Shown here in pieces: positions 39,652 through 52,900 of a DNA stretch of 64,000 bases. Within the stretch, counting starts at the first letter, position 1. Each line of letters begins with the position of its first letter. Source of the DNA: Flabesymbios commensalis (lineage: Eukaryota; Annelida; Polychaeta; Terebellida; Flabelligeridae); NCBI GenBank assembly GCA_964017125.1, contig OZ024915.1:22552106-22616105 (forward strand). The letters run 5' to 3'. The notes beneath the pieces were generated by a model that did no database searches, was not told where the DNA came from, and saw nothing but the letters and a program-made list of their open reading frames with translations. The translations under genes and the position numbers were made by a program.

Positions 39652-40133
39652 ACACACTTTTCCCGCTAAATCATCTTATTTAAATTTTTACCCACTTGAA
39701 GTTGTGTTTCGCTAGCGTGACCCACAACTTCAAGTGGGTAAAAATGCCTCTTTGATTAAATTTGAGATCAAACATTTACAAATCTTGATGTTTAACCCTT
39801 ACAGCTCGGGGACCAACTTTAGTCATCAGAATCTGACGTCTGTAGCATCAGATTCTGATGACTGAAGTCGATCCCCGCGCTGAAAAAGTAAAAATATTTA
39901 TGAAGGCAGTAGACCCATAACATAGGTATTAAAATGAATCAGAAAGATCCAACCAAGCTATTTATGATGGTTTCAACTTGAAAAAAAAACATTTTGTCTC
40001 CCATGGTTCATGCAAAAATAATTCAGCCCTTAAAGGGTTAAACACTCATTTCATTCCCAATAACTGATCTACCCTGCTAAAAAAAAACAGGATCAGAACA
40101 ATTATAGTGGTGATTAGCCGTGGAAGGGCTTAA
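39652..40133. mobile_element. Family C miniature transposon split by a family B insertion
   Basis: The left half has hairpin CCCACTTGAAGTTGTG / CACAACTTCAAGTGGG (39690-39746) and ends AAATCTTGATGTTTAA. It resumes after the insertion at TTAAACACTCATTTCATTCC and ends GGAAGGGCTTAA at 40133. Confidence 0.8.
39792..40041. mobile_element. Family B miniature transposon inserted in family C
   Basis: TTAA 39792-39795, CCCTTACAGCTCGGGG, hairpin with GTCATCAGAATCTGACG arms, core, AAAGGG, TTAA 40038-40041. The outer halves are one continuous family C sequence, so TTAA is the duplicated target. Confidence 0.88.
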
Positions 40134-40399
40134 CTAACCCTTAGCACACTGATGTCGACTACAGTTGACTATAGTATTGTTTTCTCGACTACAGTTGACT
40201 ATAGTATTGTTTTTTCATGTCTTTTATAACCAGGTTTTTAAAATTAACTGTCTCAAATCTGTTAAAATCATATACATTTCAACCTAGATTTTGCAAATTA
40301 AACAAATTTTCAGTCACTTGAAGTTGTGGATCGTGGTAGCGAGACACAACTTCAAGTGGCTGAAAATTTAAATTTCTTGGCTCAGTGCTCTAAGGGTTG
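40131..40399. mobile_element. Family D miniature transposon with hairpin
   Basis: CCCTTAGCACACTGATGTC to CTCTAAGGG-TTGA 40396-40399. Hairpin CAGTCACTTGAAGTTGTGG / CACAACTTCAAGTGGCTG at 40312-40368. It contains a 32-bp internal tandem duplication near 40150-40215. Confidence 0.75.
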
Positions 40400-40857
40400 A
40401 GGACAATACATGATTGTGCTTCATATAATATAACTGCACAATATGTATTTTTAGAAATTTTAACAGAATCATATTGTCCCCTGGGAATAAAAAGGTGCAT
40501 CTGCCACTCTCCAAAGTGGCAGATGCACCTTATCACAAAATAAGAGGGATTTACAATTTATCGTTTATAGAAGCTGTCTCTATGTATAAAGGCTAACTTG
40601 TTTTTTTCCTACAATGTATAGGGCCTGCCTCCTAGTCTTTCAATGGGAAAACATGCTTCCATGCCAAATACTTTTGTAATTACATTTCAACAGACACATC
40701 CACTTATATATATTTGCCACAAACACATTAACAAATTTGGCATGTACATTTCACTGGTAATTCATTTTTAAGTACAAAATAGCAGCGGCAGCGAATACAC
40801 AATGTCGTGCTCTGCATCTACATCAACTTGTGTTATATCAATAAAAAAGTATTTTTT
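40400..40857 (-). other. Probable IRS 3' untranslated region
   Basis: This stretch lies directly downstream of the IRS stop on the - strand. It includes a short perfect hairpin at 40492-40531 (AAGGTGCATCTGCCACT / AGTGGCAGATGCACCTT). I cannot place the poly(A) site with confidence. Confidence 0.45.
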
Positions 40858-43800
40858 CTAATGTTTGGATGTTTTTCGCTTCAGATCTTCAGACTTGGCA
40901 AAGTCAATCTGCGCATACTGCTGTGATTCCGGATCCTCCTCGCCCGATACGTGGCGACACCGTGTCGGAGTTTTCACTGACAGGTCACTGTCACTGCTGC
41001 TCAGATCGACAGTTACATAGTTTAGACTTTCTTGCTCCGCCGCACATTCCATAGGGCAGTTCAGGCCAAATGGGTCCGTGGCGACATGTCGTGACACTAA
41101 TACTTGTGGTATGTTCCTGTCCATGGATGACAGGCTACTGGCACTGCCCCGTGTTGGCATCGCACCTGTTGTGCCGGAGGGGAGCGAGGAGCCAGGTGTA
41201 GCTGCCATATTAATGAGGCATCCTGTACTGCCTCGTGACGGCAGTTTGACAACATTAGACACCCCCAAAGCAGACAAATCAGGTATATTACATGTAGGCT
41301 TTGGTGTTAAGCTGTCCCCCTGCTTGTTGTAGGAACCTGTCGAGCTGCGTCGTTCTTTACCAGATATTTTAGTGGGGGAACCTGTATCAGATACACTCAC
41401 CTCCATATAATCACTCTCCTCCTCAGGCTTACTGCTCTGTTTCGTCGGCAAGCACGTCCCTCGCGGAGGAGATGGTGTGATAATACTGGACACAGTTTGT
41501 GAGGATTCATTTGTGGGACAGCTGCCAGCACGATTAGTGGATGTCAGCTTACAGGAAGCAGGTTTGGGACTGCCAGTTTGTGATTTGGCTTTCTTTGACG
41601 GCTGCACATTGTCCACATTCACATATTCGTGCTTCTTACTATTTTTATTGACACATTGGGTATGACTTGTATTTACATGGGCAGGAGGAAGGGGAGGAGG
41701 TGTGGATGACGATGTATTTGATTGGGGTAGCTGTGCAGAGCGGACGGGTCCCAGTTCTGGGAATGGTGTAAACAGAGATTGTGAAGGTTGAGGAGCCGCT
41801 CGTATTGGACTCGTCACTTTATCGAGGGAGGGGGTGTGTACCTGCCCCGTCACGTGTGGAGCAGGAGAGTACTGAACATAGCTACTATCATCACATTTGT
41901 CAGTATTTCTCACGCTAGCCGAACTGGCTGTAATAGAGTTGACTGGGCTACTGATGGACTGATCGGGTGACAGAGTACACTGATTGCCCAGGTCCAATTC
42001 AATGTAAGAGCCTGCTTCATTAGAATCTAATCCAGGCTGTGGACTTGTGCGACAAGTGATTGATTCGTGAAAAGTTGAATGAGAACTGTTTTGAGCTGCC
42101 CCTGTTATGACGAGAGGTTCTTTCACGAGGACATCTAGCCTCAGGTTTGAGAGCGGTTGTACTACATTTGCAGGTGGCGAGCTCATATGTACATACTCAT
42201 CTGGCTGTGAATCTACTCGACCCCTCTCATGTATAACAAGCGGAGTAGTGGACATTACATCTCTCTGTTTCCCTTTTGCACTTTCTTTGAGACTACGCCG
42301 ACGACCATATTTCCCCTCATGGGAGCTAGTTCTTTTGCTTGAGGCAGATTCACATTCCCGTCCACTGTGCTTGGCTGGTTGTGGTTCTATCTCCATGTAT
42401 TCGTGTTCTGGCTTCCTTAAGATGCTTGTCGATGAGGACTGTGGCAATGTGAGGGGAGAGACTACTGGCGCTTGGTAGCCTTGATAGCTAGAATGAGGTG
42501 ACGTGGTTTGTGAGAGAGGGCGATGTGAGAGACTGCTCTGTGATACGGCTCTGCTTACAGCCGTCGTCTGCTTCTTGGTTTGATGTTTGGCTGCCATGGA
42601 CGCAGCACGTTGTACAGTTGGTTGGTTAGTTTGTGACGCTGCCATGGAGGCAGAACATTGTACAGTTGGTTGGTTCGTCTGTGACGCTGCCACGGAGGCA
42701 GAACGTTGTACAGTTGGTTGGTTGGTCTTTGACGCTGCCATGGAGGCAGAACGTTGTACAGTTGGTTGGTTGGTCTGTGACGCTGCCATGGACGCAGCAC
42801 GTTGTACAGTTGGCTGGTTGGTCTGTGAGGCAGCACGTTGTAGAGTTGGTTGGTTGGCCTGTGAAGCTGAGCGTAGGGTGACAGGACTCTGTGATCCACG
42901 TGATCCCCTAGATGTACCACTACTGGAAGGCTTCATGTCAAAGTAAGCATCATCTTGTGGATCAGGAGGCAGGTCAGGTATTGTCACAGCCATATAGCCA
43001 GCATCAGGTGCTGACGATGACACTGCCTGACCTGCCGTCATCGCCATATAATTACTTGGGGGAGGATTTAGCACCGTGTTGCTGTTGGAAATCTGAGGTA
43101 CCATAGTGAAATAAGAATCATCAGCCTGAATGGTGGACAGAGTTGGCCCTCCGGATTTAAAATCTTTGCCGCTGGAGGACACACTTGGAGAACTAGAAAC
43201 TGAATTAAAACTGATATCCATATAACCGTCATCATTAACGGTACGAGGTGGCAGAGAAAACCCTGAGGCTTTCTGTGCAGTCTCACTTTTAGAGGGTTCT
43301 GGGGTAGAAGTCTTACCAATGTGAGACCGACGTAATGAATCAGTCGATGTAGTCTTTTTGCCTTCCTTAATGGATTTTCGAAGTTCACGAAATCTGGCAT
43401 TGCCATAGCTGGATGATCTGGGCCGCATGTCTGATGCACCAATACCAGATGAATTACGGAGGAAATCTGATCCCAGAGTTGACGTCCGATGTCTGTGCGT
43501 CATTTCTTTTGCACCAAAACTGCTAGATCTTTCACGATCAGACGGTCCGAAGCTAGTGGCTCGTTTTTTGAGGTCTTTTGTCCCTCCACTTGATGCTCGA
43601 TGACGAAAATCACTGCTGCCACCACTATATGTGCGGGGATGGAAGTTACTTTCAGTCTGCATTGCAAATTCCATTTGCATCAATCGCTCATCCGTCTCTG
43701 GATCTATTGAACTGGAACCGATACTAGATTGACTACAGCTGCTGTCAAAACCACGTGATTTGTTGACAGCTGCTGCCAGGGGATCTTTGTCCATAAGGTG

Positions 43801-43965
43801 CGGTGCACTACATGTCTTGAGGTTGGTTTTCTGTATAGCCGGTACCCCACTCATGTCAAGGTAACTCTCATGTAAAGGCTTGGCTCTCGGGCTGGGTTTG
43901 CTGCCCACAGAATAAGCACGCGGTTGAAATGGTTGTGTGCCGTCTTCCATGAGGTAGCTATATAC
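40858..43965 (-). CDS. IRS1: IRS terminal exon, 1035 codons
   Basis: Acceptor TTTCAG before GTATATAGCTACC; stop TAG at 40858-40860. Encodes VYSYLMEDGTQPFQPR through HESYLDMSG, DGYMDISF, DSYFTMVP, NYMAMTAG, DAYFDMKP, HEYMEIEP, DEYVHMSS, SYIELDL, HEYVNVDN, SDYMEVSV, SLNYVTVDL and QQYAQIDFAKSEDLKRK. A 16-residue tandem repeat lies at about residues 635-730 of the visible protein. Large last exons are usual for IRS genes. Confidence 0.96.
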   Translation of the reverse strand, partial: VYSYLMEDGTQPFQPRAYSVGSKPSPRAKPLHESYLDMSGVPAIQKTNLKTCSAPHLMDKDPLAAAVNKSRGFDSSCSQSSIGSSSIDPETDERLMQMEFAMQTESNFHPRTYSGGSSDFRHRASSGGTKDLKKRATSFGPSDRERSSSFGAKEMTHRHRTSTLGSDFLRNSSGIGASDMRPRSSSYGNARFRELRKSIKEGKKTTSTDSLRRSHIGKTSTPEPSKSETAQKASGFSLPPRTVNDDGYMDISFNSVSSSPSVSSSGKDFKSGGPTLSTIQADDSYFTMVPQISNSNTVLNPPPSNYMAMTAGQAVSSSAPDAGYMAVTIPDLPPDPQDDAYFDMKPSSSGTSRGSRGSQSPVTLRSASQANQPTLQRAASQTNQPTVQRAASMAASQTNQPTVQRSASMAASKTNQPTVQRSASVAASQTNQPTVQCSASMAASQTNQPTVQRAASMAAKHQTKKQTTAVSRAVSQSSLSHRPLSQTTSPHSSYQGYQAPVVSPLTLPQSSSTSILRKPEHEYMEIEPQPAKHSGRECESASSKRTSSHEGKYGRRRSLKESAKGKQRDVMSTTPLVIHERGRVDSQPDEYVHMSSPPANVVQPLSNLRLDVLVKEPLVITGAAQNSSHSTFHESITCRTSPQPGLDSNEAGSYIELDLGNQCTLSPDQSISSPVNSITASSASVRNTDKCDDSSYVQYSPAPHVTGQVHTPSLDKVTSPIRAAPQPSQSLFTPFPELGPVRSAQLPQSNTSSSTPPPLPPAHVNTSHTQCVNKNSKKHEYVNVDNVQPSKKAKSQTGSPKPASCKLTSTNRAGSCPTNESSQTVSSIITPSPPRGTCLPTKQSSKPEEESDYMEVSVSDTGSPTKISGKERRSSTGSYNKQGDSLTPKPTCNIPDLSALGVSNVVKLPSRGSTGCLINMAATPGSSLPSGTTGAMPTRGSASSLSSMDRNIPQVLVSRHVATDPFGLNCPMECAAEQESLNYVTVDLSSSDSDLSVKTPTRCRHVSGEEDPESQQYAQIDFAKSEDLKRKTSKH

Positions 43966-46900
43966 CTGAAACACAAACAGTAAAACACTTAAACCTCCAC
44001 GATGCATCGGAGCATAATTTTGCCACCTACCTCAAGTCATCTTCATCCACTACAAGTCGAGAATCGTGACAGCAATTCTCTGCTTTTAGTGGATGCAGAT
44101 GGTAAATTCAGGCTTGAAAGGATTAATACAATAAATCTGAAGCATTCACTTGTTTCCTACTACAAAATTAATCCCTAAACTGTCAAAATAAACACCAGTG
44201 GAAGTGACACAGATTTGCTAAATTTGCGTGCTAACATTTCAAATTAATTTGAAGCTGAAATTGATGACAAAATTTCAAGCTTCAAACAGGGATGGGGTAA
44301 TAGTGATATGTAATAACAGCAATTTCACTGTAATAGTAATAGATCGCAAAAAATGCAAGTAATAGTAGGCCTAATAGATGGTCAAGTAATAGATAATAGT
44401 CAATTACTTTTATATTACACATTCTATTTTCACTAGATTCTTCACATGAATGTAAGCTATACCCCTAATCTCAGAAAATATATTTAATCATTAATATTGA
44501 AATTGTGTAAATTATTTATTAGGACAAATGTGTGATTACATACTGTAGATCTGGTAATATTCGTGAGGTTTTAATTTTTTGCGAATTTCGTGAGGACAAA
44601 TTGGAATTCATTTCGAATTCAAGGAAAATCATTATTATAATAGCGCTACTAGAGAAAAATTCACAAATTCTAAACTTCGTGGAAAGTACAAAAATCAGAA
44701 ATTTAAACACACGAAAATGACCATATCTACAGTATAACATTATGATTTGTATTAGTTTCTTGAAGCCCATAGTGTATATGCACTGCCACATAACTAACAT
44801 TGGTCCAAACACACAATGTGTTTATACCAGGCCAACATTGCAGAGGGCGGGTCAACTTTAAAACAACATCGCATATTTGTTGGGAGGCATGTCAGTTAGC
44901 CGAGTTATTATCTTTGTTCATACAGTCAATGAGGTGTGACTTCAAATCTTAATAGACTGCATATCGATGGTCTAAAACAATAGTGGGGCAAGTCGACTTG
45001 ACAGCGAAATTGTGTTTATCTTTTTGCTTAGAACTACAGTCTGCTAAATCCACTGATCAGCATGTAGACTTGGACTTATAATGATGAAACACACAGCGAT
45101 TGGAATTTGACAGTTGATCAAGTGAAGTTATCAGAGTATTTTTTACCTGCAAAAGTGATTTACAGAAGCAAAATTGGGATCAACAAGACACCAAGTTGAC
45201 TTAGCACATTGTTAATCCAGGAACACAGAGTATACAGAGATTGTTCCTAGATCAACAATAAACTAAGTCCAGGCATTTCCCCTGTGTTTTCTCCACATGT
45301 CTCAGAATAAGAATGCGCTAAGTGCACTTGCACCGTTGTTATACCAGAAACAGAGCCCATAAGCATATAACACCAGAATAACAATGTGTCAAGTCGAATT
45401 GGTCCTGTGTTGAACAGATATTATGCTGATATGTGCTCCTTTTCCCGAGAATAACAATGTGCTAAGTCGACTTGATCTGTTGTTTTAACCCGAATTTGGA
45501 ATAAATTCAAACTTTATACATATTATAGATGACTTATTCTAAAGGCCAAAAATGTCACTTAGCACACTATTGTTTTAACCCATCGATATAATAGATCACA
45601 TGTCTGGCTTCAAACTATGTATTTTTATAAGCTCAATACAGCTTATTGTTGCATTGTGTATTTACTAACTTTTATAAGCTCAATACAGCTTATTGTTGCA
45701 TTGTGTATTTACTAACTTTATCTGGCCTGAGACTGCTGCTGCTACTGCCGCTGGGTGTGTTACTGGTACTGTGCGGACTATGACTACGAGAAGACATATC
45801 TAAGTAAGAGTCTATATCTGAAAAAAAGAAAACATTCAATAAACCTTATCATCTTAACCCTTATCCTGCTGATCACGACTATTGTCGTTTTAAACCTATT
45901 TTATTAGTCGATCAAATCACTGATATCGGGAAAGAAATGTGTATTTAAACATCAAGATTTGCAAATGTTTGGTCTCAAATTAAACAAATATGCATAATTT
46001 TCACCCGCCTGAACTTGTGGGTCGCGGTACCAAGACAGCTTCAAGTGGGTGAAAATTTAAATAAATTAACTTAGCATGATAAGAGTTGACCCTTAGAACA
46101 CTGATGTCGGCTGCAGTAGACATTCTGTATTTTCACTAACACCAGTTGTTAAAATTAAAATATGCTTTTAATCTAGAAACATTGATATTTATCGGGACTT
46201 GAATTTCACAAATAGGTAACAAATTTTCACTAGAAGTTGTGTATCGTGGTAGTGAGACACAACTTCAAGTGACTGAAAATATAAAGTGAGTAGCTCAGTG
46301 ATCTAAGGGTTAACAGCATTATTAAATCATAATTATTCATTAACCCTTCAAATGCTAAAAAAATTCACAGATGTTTCTATCCTTTTTTATATTTTTTCTT
46401 CAAACAAAGATTAAATTTGCTAGATTAGCATGTTGCCATTCAAAATGTGTATAAATAAAAGTAATTTTCAACAATTTGAAATTGTGGGTCATGGCAGCGA
46501 GACACAATTTCATGTGGGTAATAATTATATTCTACAATTTACCACATTAAGAGCCAACGTTAATGCTTTGAAATGATATAAGAGAAACTTCTATTTACAT
46601 TATTAATGCATGTGAAATGCAATCTAAAGTTGTCTACAGACATTAACCATGCTGTATCATCCCTTACAATGCAGAATTATTTTTCTATAAACAATGGAGA
46701 CCAGGGGATTTTTTCAATTTTTCAAATTATCATAAATATCCTAGTTAGCTCTTACTGCTTCATTTGAATACCTATGTTATGGGTCTACGGTATTAGAAAT
46801 ATTTTCTTTCTGACGTATAAAAATGGTCCCCGCGCTGAGAGGGTAAAAGAATTAAAGCATTTTCAGTAGGATAAACAAATACCAGTATATTGCTGAAAGG

Positions 46901-49900
46901 GACAGGGGACAATACATGTAAACTCATTCCATGGAAAAACATAATCATAAAAAATTCACAGAAAGATTCAATTTTATCTAGTATTATGACTTTTATTTTT
47001 TAAATAGCTGGTAGTGTTTATATTTTTGTAGCTGAGAATAGTGGAGCAATGCATCAAAATTCTATCAAGTTAAAGAAGCTGAAAACACAGCTCTTTAACT
47101 AGATCATCAATTATATAATATACACACCTAGATGACCAAACTGTTTGAATTTTGGCAGAGAATGTGACTGTTGTGGCATCATATCTAGGTATGAGCTGTC
47201 ATCCACCTCGTGACTGCTTGCCGTAGATGACACCACGGAGGAGGATGAGCTTCCACCGGCCGTCATATCCATGTATGGCGACGTATCCGATGGTTCTGAA
47301 AAAAACATCATTTCCAATTTTTATCAACATCAATTTTCTTTATCTCAGCAAAAATATGTTGTCCAATTTATGATGTAGAAATTTGTTACTTAAAACTGAA
47401 TAAATATCATTCAAGTAAGTACAGACAATCATAAAAGTATTATTTATCATAGAGGCAATTTATTATATTCTGACATAGCAAGAAAAAAGTTACCCCTTGA
47501 AGCGCTGACTTATAGAATTTAAATTTAAAAAAATACATATACAGTGGAACCTGCTATGAGCAGCCACTGTTATGAGCAGCCAACCTCCTATGGGAGGCCA
47601 CTTTGCCATTCTCCAAAATTGCAGTTTTATGCAAATAAACCTAATATGGGAAGCCACCTGCATTAAAAGGCCACTTTTCTTGTGTCACAAGAGTGGCTGC
47701 TTATAGCAGGTTCTACGGTATCTGTACAATTTAAATAGATATATATGCCAACCTTGCAAATTTAATGCTCATTTCTCCTTAACATTTTCTTTGGAAGGCA
47801 AAAAACAGCTATAGAAATGATTAGCACTTTACCCTTAACACTTTAACCCTTTAACCCACTGAAGCCCGTTTTTATGTGCTGAATGCCATAGCATTCAGCA
47901 CATAAAAACGGGCTTCAGTGGTGAAAGGGTTAAAGCGCTGAAATACTTTCACAAAAACCATGGAGACAAGGTTTTTCTCATTTGAAATCATCACAAATGT
48001 CTTAGTTAGCTCTTTCAGCTTCATTTGAATACCTATGTTATGGGTCTACAACTATTATAAAAAAATTTACTCTTACAAGTTGTCAGAAACTGACGTCCAC
48101 AGACGGCAGATTATGACGCCTAAGGTCTATCCCAACCCTGTGAGGGTTACGAATTGTTACTAAGAATTCTCATATTGTTGAGAAGTATAATTATCTTACC
48201 AGATCGTGTGACAGAGTTTGACGACATCTCCATATAGCTGCTATCTGTTTGATGGAGACTAGCTCGGGATATAGGATTCTCAATTGGTGCACTGATGCTG
48301 ATGTCTGTTATAACCAAATAAGCATTATTAGTCAAACAATGATACATGTGTGTACACAAAATAAACAGAAGTTATGAAACCTTTTCTTGCTATCTCAATA
48401 GATATCAGGATTAGGTCTATTTCACTACATTGTAATTTCTAATAGGGAACTCCTTTGACTTACATATTTAGACTGTTTAAAACATCTAATGAATAATTTA
48501 CCACATATCACTAATACAGTTTGGACACAAACTGACCGAACACTAAGTACTATGACTACTTAAGGTCAGATTACCGGAAACAAACAATAAGTACCAACCT
48601 CTCTATTTTAAGTAGAAAACAAATGTTATAAATCAGTTTTCCTGAACATAATAGTTATTCAGGTTCTCTAGAAAAAAACACGCTAAATATTCCAATAGTG
48701 ACACTACACTGAAATGTCAGCTAATTGAAAAACAGAAAAATGTATGATCAGAAAAAAAATCATTAGAAACAAAAAAGAGAATCTTAACTTAAGTATTCCA
48801 TGCTTTGTACATGAAAACACACTGAATGCTCAGCAATATTTACAAATAAATGATTAATATAATCAGAGATGCCAAAGGGTCATAGAGAAAATTGCAGATT
48901 GACTTTTTGTAAGCCTATAAAAGCCATTTATAGGCCATTTAGGCCATATCATGAATCAGAAGTTGAAAAAGTCTGGAATTCCAGGAATATCCAGAAAACT
49001 TGCTTTATGACATATAATTAAGGCAAATAAAAAAAATAATTTGAAGTATAAAATCTACTCTGTATGGTCAACAAATTTTATGATTATCTTTGCAAAAATA
49101 GTAGTATAAAAGGAAGAATTTTAAACTTTCAAAATTTAGTTTGTACAAGGAAGCATGCGATCTATAAACATCACAAAAAGTTTGGAAAAAAAAAATCCCA
49201 ATCGCTTTCCTTTTATATTAACACAAAAATAATAATTATTCTCTTGATGTAATAAATTGTATTCTTATCACAGTAAGTGTGCATAACTTCATCAGAACCT
49301 GCCATCTAACACAGGTATGAAATATAAAAGAAGATTAATCTTTAAATCATTCTTTTGTTAGAAACATGCAATGCATTCTGTTTATATCATTTTAGATCAT
49401 TTAAAAAAAGAAACTGGTCAGTAATTACATTTTTTTATTTGAATGGTATGATTTGGAGCTACATGTACACATTCTGATATATGTTAGATCAAGAGTACCA
49501 AGGAACATCTTAGTGGTGTTCAGATATACAGAGAAATAAAGACTTAGTAGGGCAATGAATGTTGTTTAGAGATTAGCTAGTAGTAAAAAAGGGAAGTGAC
49601 ACCACACAATGTATTGGTAAAATGTTACGCACAGGGATAAATTCCAGCATACATATAGGTTCAAGTGAAAACTAACTACAATGTAACCTCTTGGACCTGA
49701 AAAAGTTGTTTATCATCAGCTTGGTATTAAAGGGTTGATCTGTACCTCTACAAAGTGGTAGAAAAAATGCTGAAATATTATTAAAATGGTTTGACCAAAG
49801 GATTTTTTTAATTTGAAATCATCATAAATGTCTTAGTTAGCTCTTTCTGCTTCATTTGAATACCTATGTTATGGGTCTACGGCCATTATAAAATTTTTAC

Positions 49901-52900
49901 TTTTTCATTGCGGGGACATCAGATTTTGATCATGCTGATATCTAAGACAGTCCCCGCGCTGAGAGGATTAATACCAAGATGATGTTATTTACCACTTCAA
50001 CTCCAATATGATAAAAGTATTAGCGAGGACAATGTAGTTTTTTAAAAGGCAAAATAAATTCAAACGAAAAAAAAAAGTCAATTTAGTTCAATTATATTTA
50101 TGCCTCACTGGATTTTTACAATGAACAAAACAAATAAAACTACTCCCTTCCCATCTGAACGAAATTATGATTACTTACTAAATTAATCATACCACATAAT
50201 GAGTAAAAATAATATATTTAGCCAGGATTGCCAACAGCAATAATGAAATGTCATGAGCGGCTTCCCTTAATCCCTCAAGGGCTGATTTTTTTTATAATAA
50301 CCTTGGAGGCCAAAGGTTTTATCAATTTGAAATCATCATAAATGTCTTATTTGGCTCTTTCAGATTCATTTGAATACCTATGTTATGGAACTTCGGCTAT
50401 TATAAATATATTCACTCTTACAAATATATAAGATTAGTTTGTGAATCCCCAAAATGTATATTATTTATAAATAATGCAAAAAAATATTGACAAATCAAAC
50501 CACAATACTTATAGCTGCTCATTCAGCAAACAAAAATCTCACATGCAAATGTTTGCCAGATTAGAATCATGATTTTTTAAGCCCTAACAACCCAATTACA
50601 GATTAGTTTATTTATTTCCATGCTTTGTATATCTTTTTAGCCAGCAAACTGTCTGTGGTCATGAACCTAACATTAAAAGGCTGTATATATTTCATAATTG
50701 TCAAGGTGGTAGGATGTCCAGGGTAAAGATGATGAAATAGAAGCATTACAGCTATCTACAAGCAGTGCAGGCAATCACTCTCTCGGCAGACCAACTGAGT
50801 GCGGGAGAGCTAAACGCGAGGCTTACTTACAGGGCATTTGAGGGGATGTGCCCAAAAGTGGGGCAGCATCATCCAACTCAAATATTATTTCTGGAGTAGT
50901 AACATGCATGTCAAAGAGTAGTTCTGTAAAGTAAGCAGTTCTCATCAGCACAGATGTAACCAAGCAGATACAATAAATAATTTAACTTGGTGGGATAGGG
51001 GTTAAACACTGGACCAACTTTAAGCCAAAATTGGCAGCCGCCATCTTGTATTTGTTGGAAAGTAACAACTATTATTACACATAACTAGTACAATTATAAT
51101 ACATAATACAACATTATTACAACCAATTAAAGAAAAGACTTTGTGCTTACATCTCACAGCAATAACGGCTTTAATTTAATGAAAATATACAGGAAACATT
51201 AAGCCGATGTTGGTTTATGTTTGGGGCAGTGTGACAGAGGGTCGACCAACATTCAACAAACATAGGGTAAGCGTTTCATCATGCTGATTAGCAAGGTGAT
51301 ACCTCAGAAAAGTCTAGTTTATTAAAAATCGCTGCACATTGAAAATGATTTACAAGTTTAATGTAAGTTCTAGAATTTGTTGAATTTAAAAAATACACAG
51401 CACCATAAGCAATTTCAACTGGTTTTTTCATCAATTTTTGTCTTTATCACCCATATCCTCAATCTTTACAGATTTCTACTAACCATTACCCCTATTTTTC
51501 AGGCCCACTGCCCAAAATAATAAAGATAAAATTGGTGCGGACTGGTAGGTCACATGGCATGGTCAGCATGGCATATTCGATAAAAATTTACTCACAAAAT
51601 AGATCTCCAAAACTAAATTATTTGAATACATGAGCATCTATTGCATGGTCCTAGTATAAGGTACAGGGTAATGTTTTTTCTTTGCTAAGAACATTCAAAA
51701 AATGCAACTCACGCTATACTCAGGTGTAATATATATGTAATAATATTTTCGAGAGTTCAACGACCAGCCAACTTCACATAGGGTTTAGAGACTATGTCAT
51801 GATTGCAATTACATTAAATGATGTTATCACGCATTAACCGGGAAATATTGGTGGATTTATTCTTTGGTGGTTTGGGTATGGAAACAATATGCGAAAATTA
51901 ATATTGGTGAATTCACCCCTTCTGGCATAAACCCTAATAGTCAGGGGGAAAAACTGAAATAATCATCTGAACCCCTTAAAAAAACTAGTTGTTGAGATTA
52001 TTGCATTTTTGAGTACTTTAGCATCCCTAGAAACAGATTCCGGATGATGACATCAAATTCGCCTGGAGTATTTTTTTTATTAGCCTAAATTCAAGATGGC
52101 CGCCAACGATCCCGTCAAAACAATGAATTGGCATATATCTGTAAATACGATGTCGATTTTTACGATCTTAGGCGTTATATTATGAGATTCGACGATGCTG
52201 AACGCATTTATTGGGTCATTTTAATGTATAGAAATCAATTAAAGGTCAAAATCGTTAATTTCAAGGTCATTTTAGATACAATTAGAAAGCGCTTAAGTAG
52301 TGTCTCGTATCTATATTATTTCAAAAGCAGAGAATGTATTTCTGTACACACCATATTTCTCTTAAGACCAATTCAGGATACATTTAATTTCAACAACCAC
52401 TATGACAAGAGCTGACATGTTTAAAACTACCACTAACATTGTCCCGAGAATAGCACAATAGGTCACACATTTCACGAGTAGAAACAAAAAGATAGATGAG
52501 TGACTAGGAAATATATTCAATGCAACATTGAACAAAACTTGCACTTAATACTGTTATAGTGGTAAAAATAAGATGTAACCTTGATGTAACCTCTTTGTCC
52601 TATATGCTTTCAACTGCTAGAAATCCAACTACAGTTCATCATCATCATCATTATCATCATCAACAGGTACTGATTCTTGCGATTTCTTTGTGAGCATGTT
52701 CATGCACACCTCACCTCCCTTGCATGCACAGACGAAAGTACAACCAATGGTGCTACATTTACAGTGGCCTCCTTTACAACCAGATGCGCACCCATATCGC
52801 ATCATCTCCAAGACAGCAACTGTGGCAGATAGGGTTCCCTCTGGCACAGTCGTGGGCTTCAAGTAGTATCCGTCGTGCTCCCAACCATGCGTCAGGGCAT

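Noticed and set aside
40858-43442. + strand frames opposite the IRS exon, including a cysteine-rich frame at 42587-42946
   Set aside because: They are antisense shadows of the IRS coding sequence and of its 48-bp repeat.
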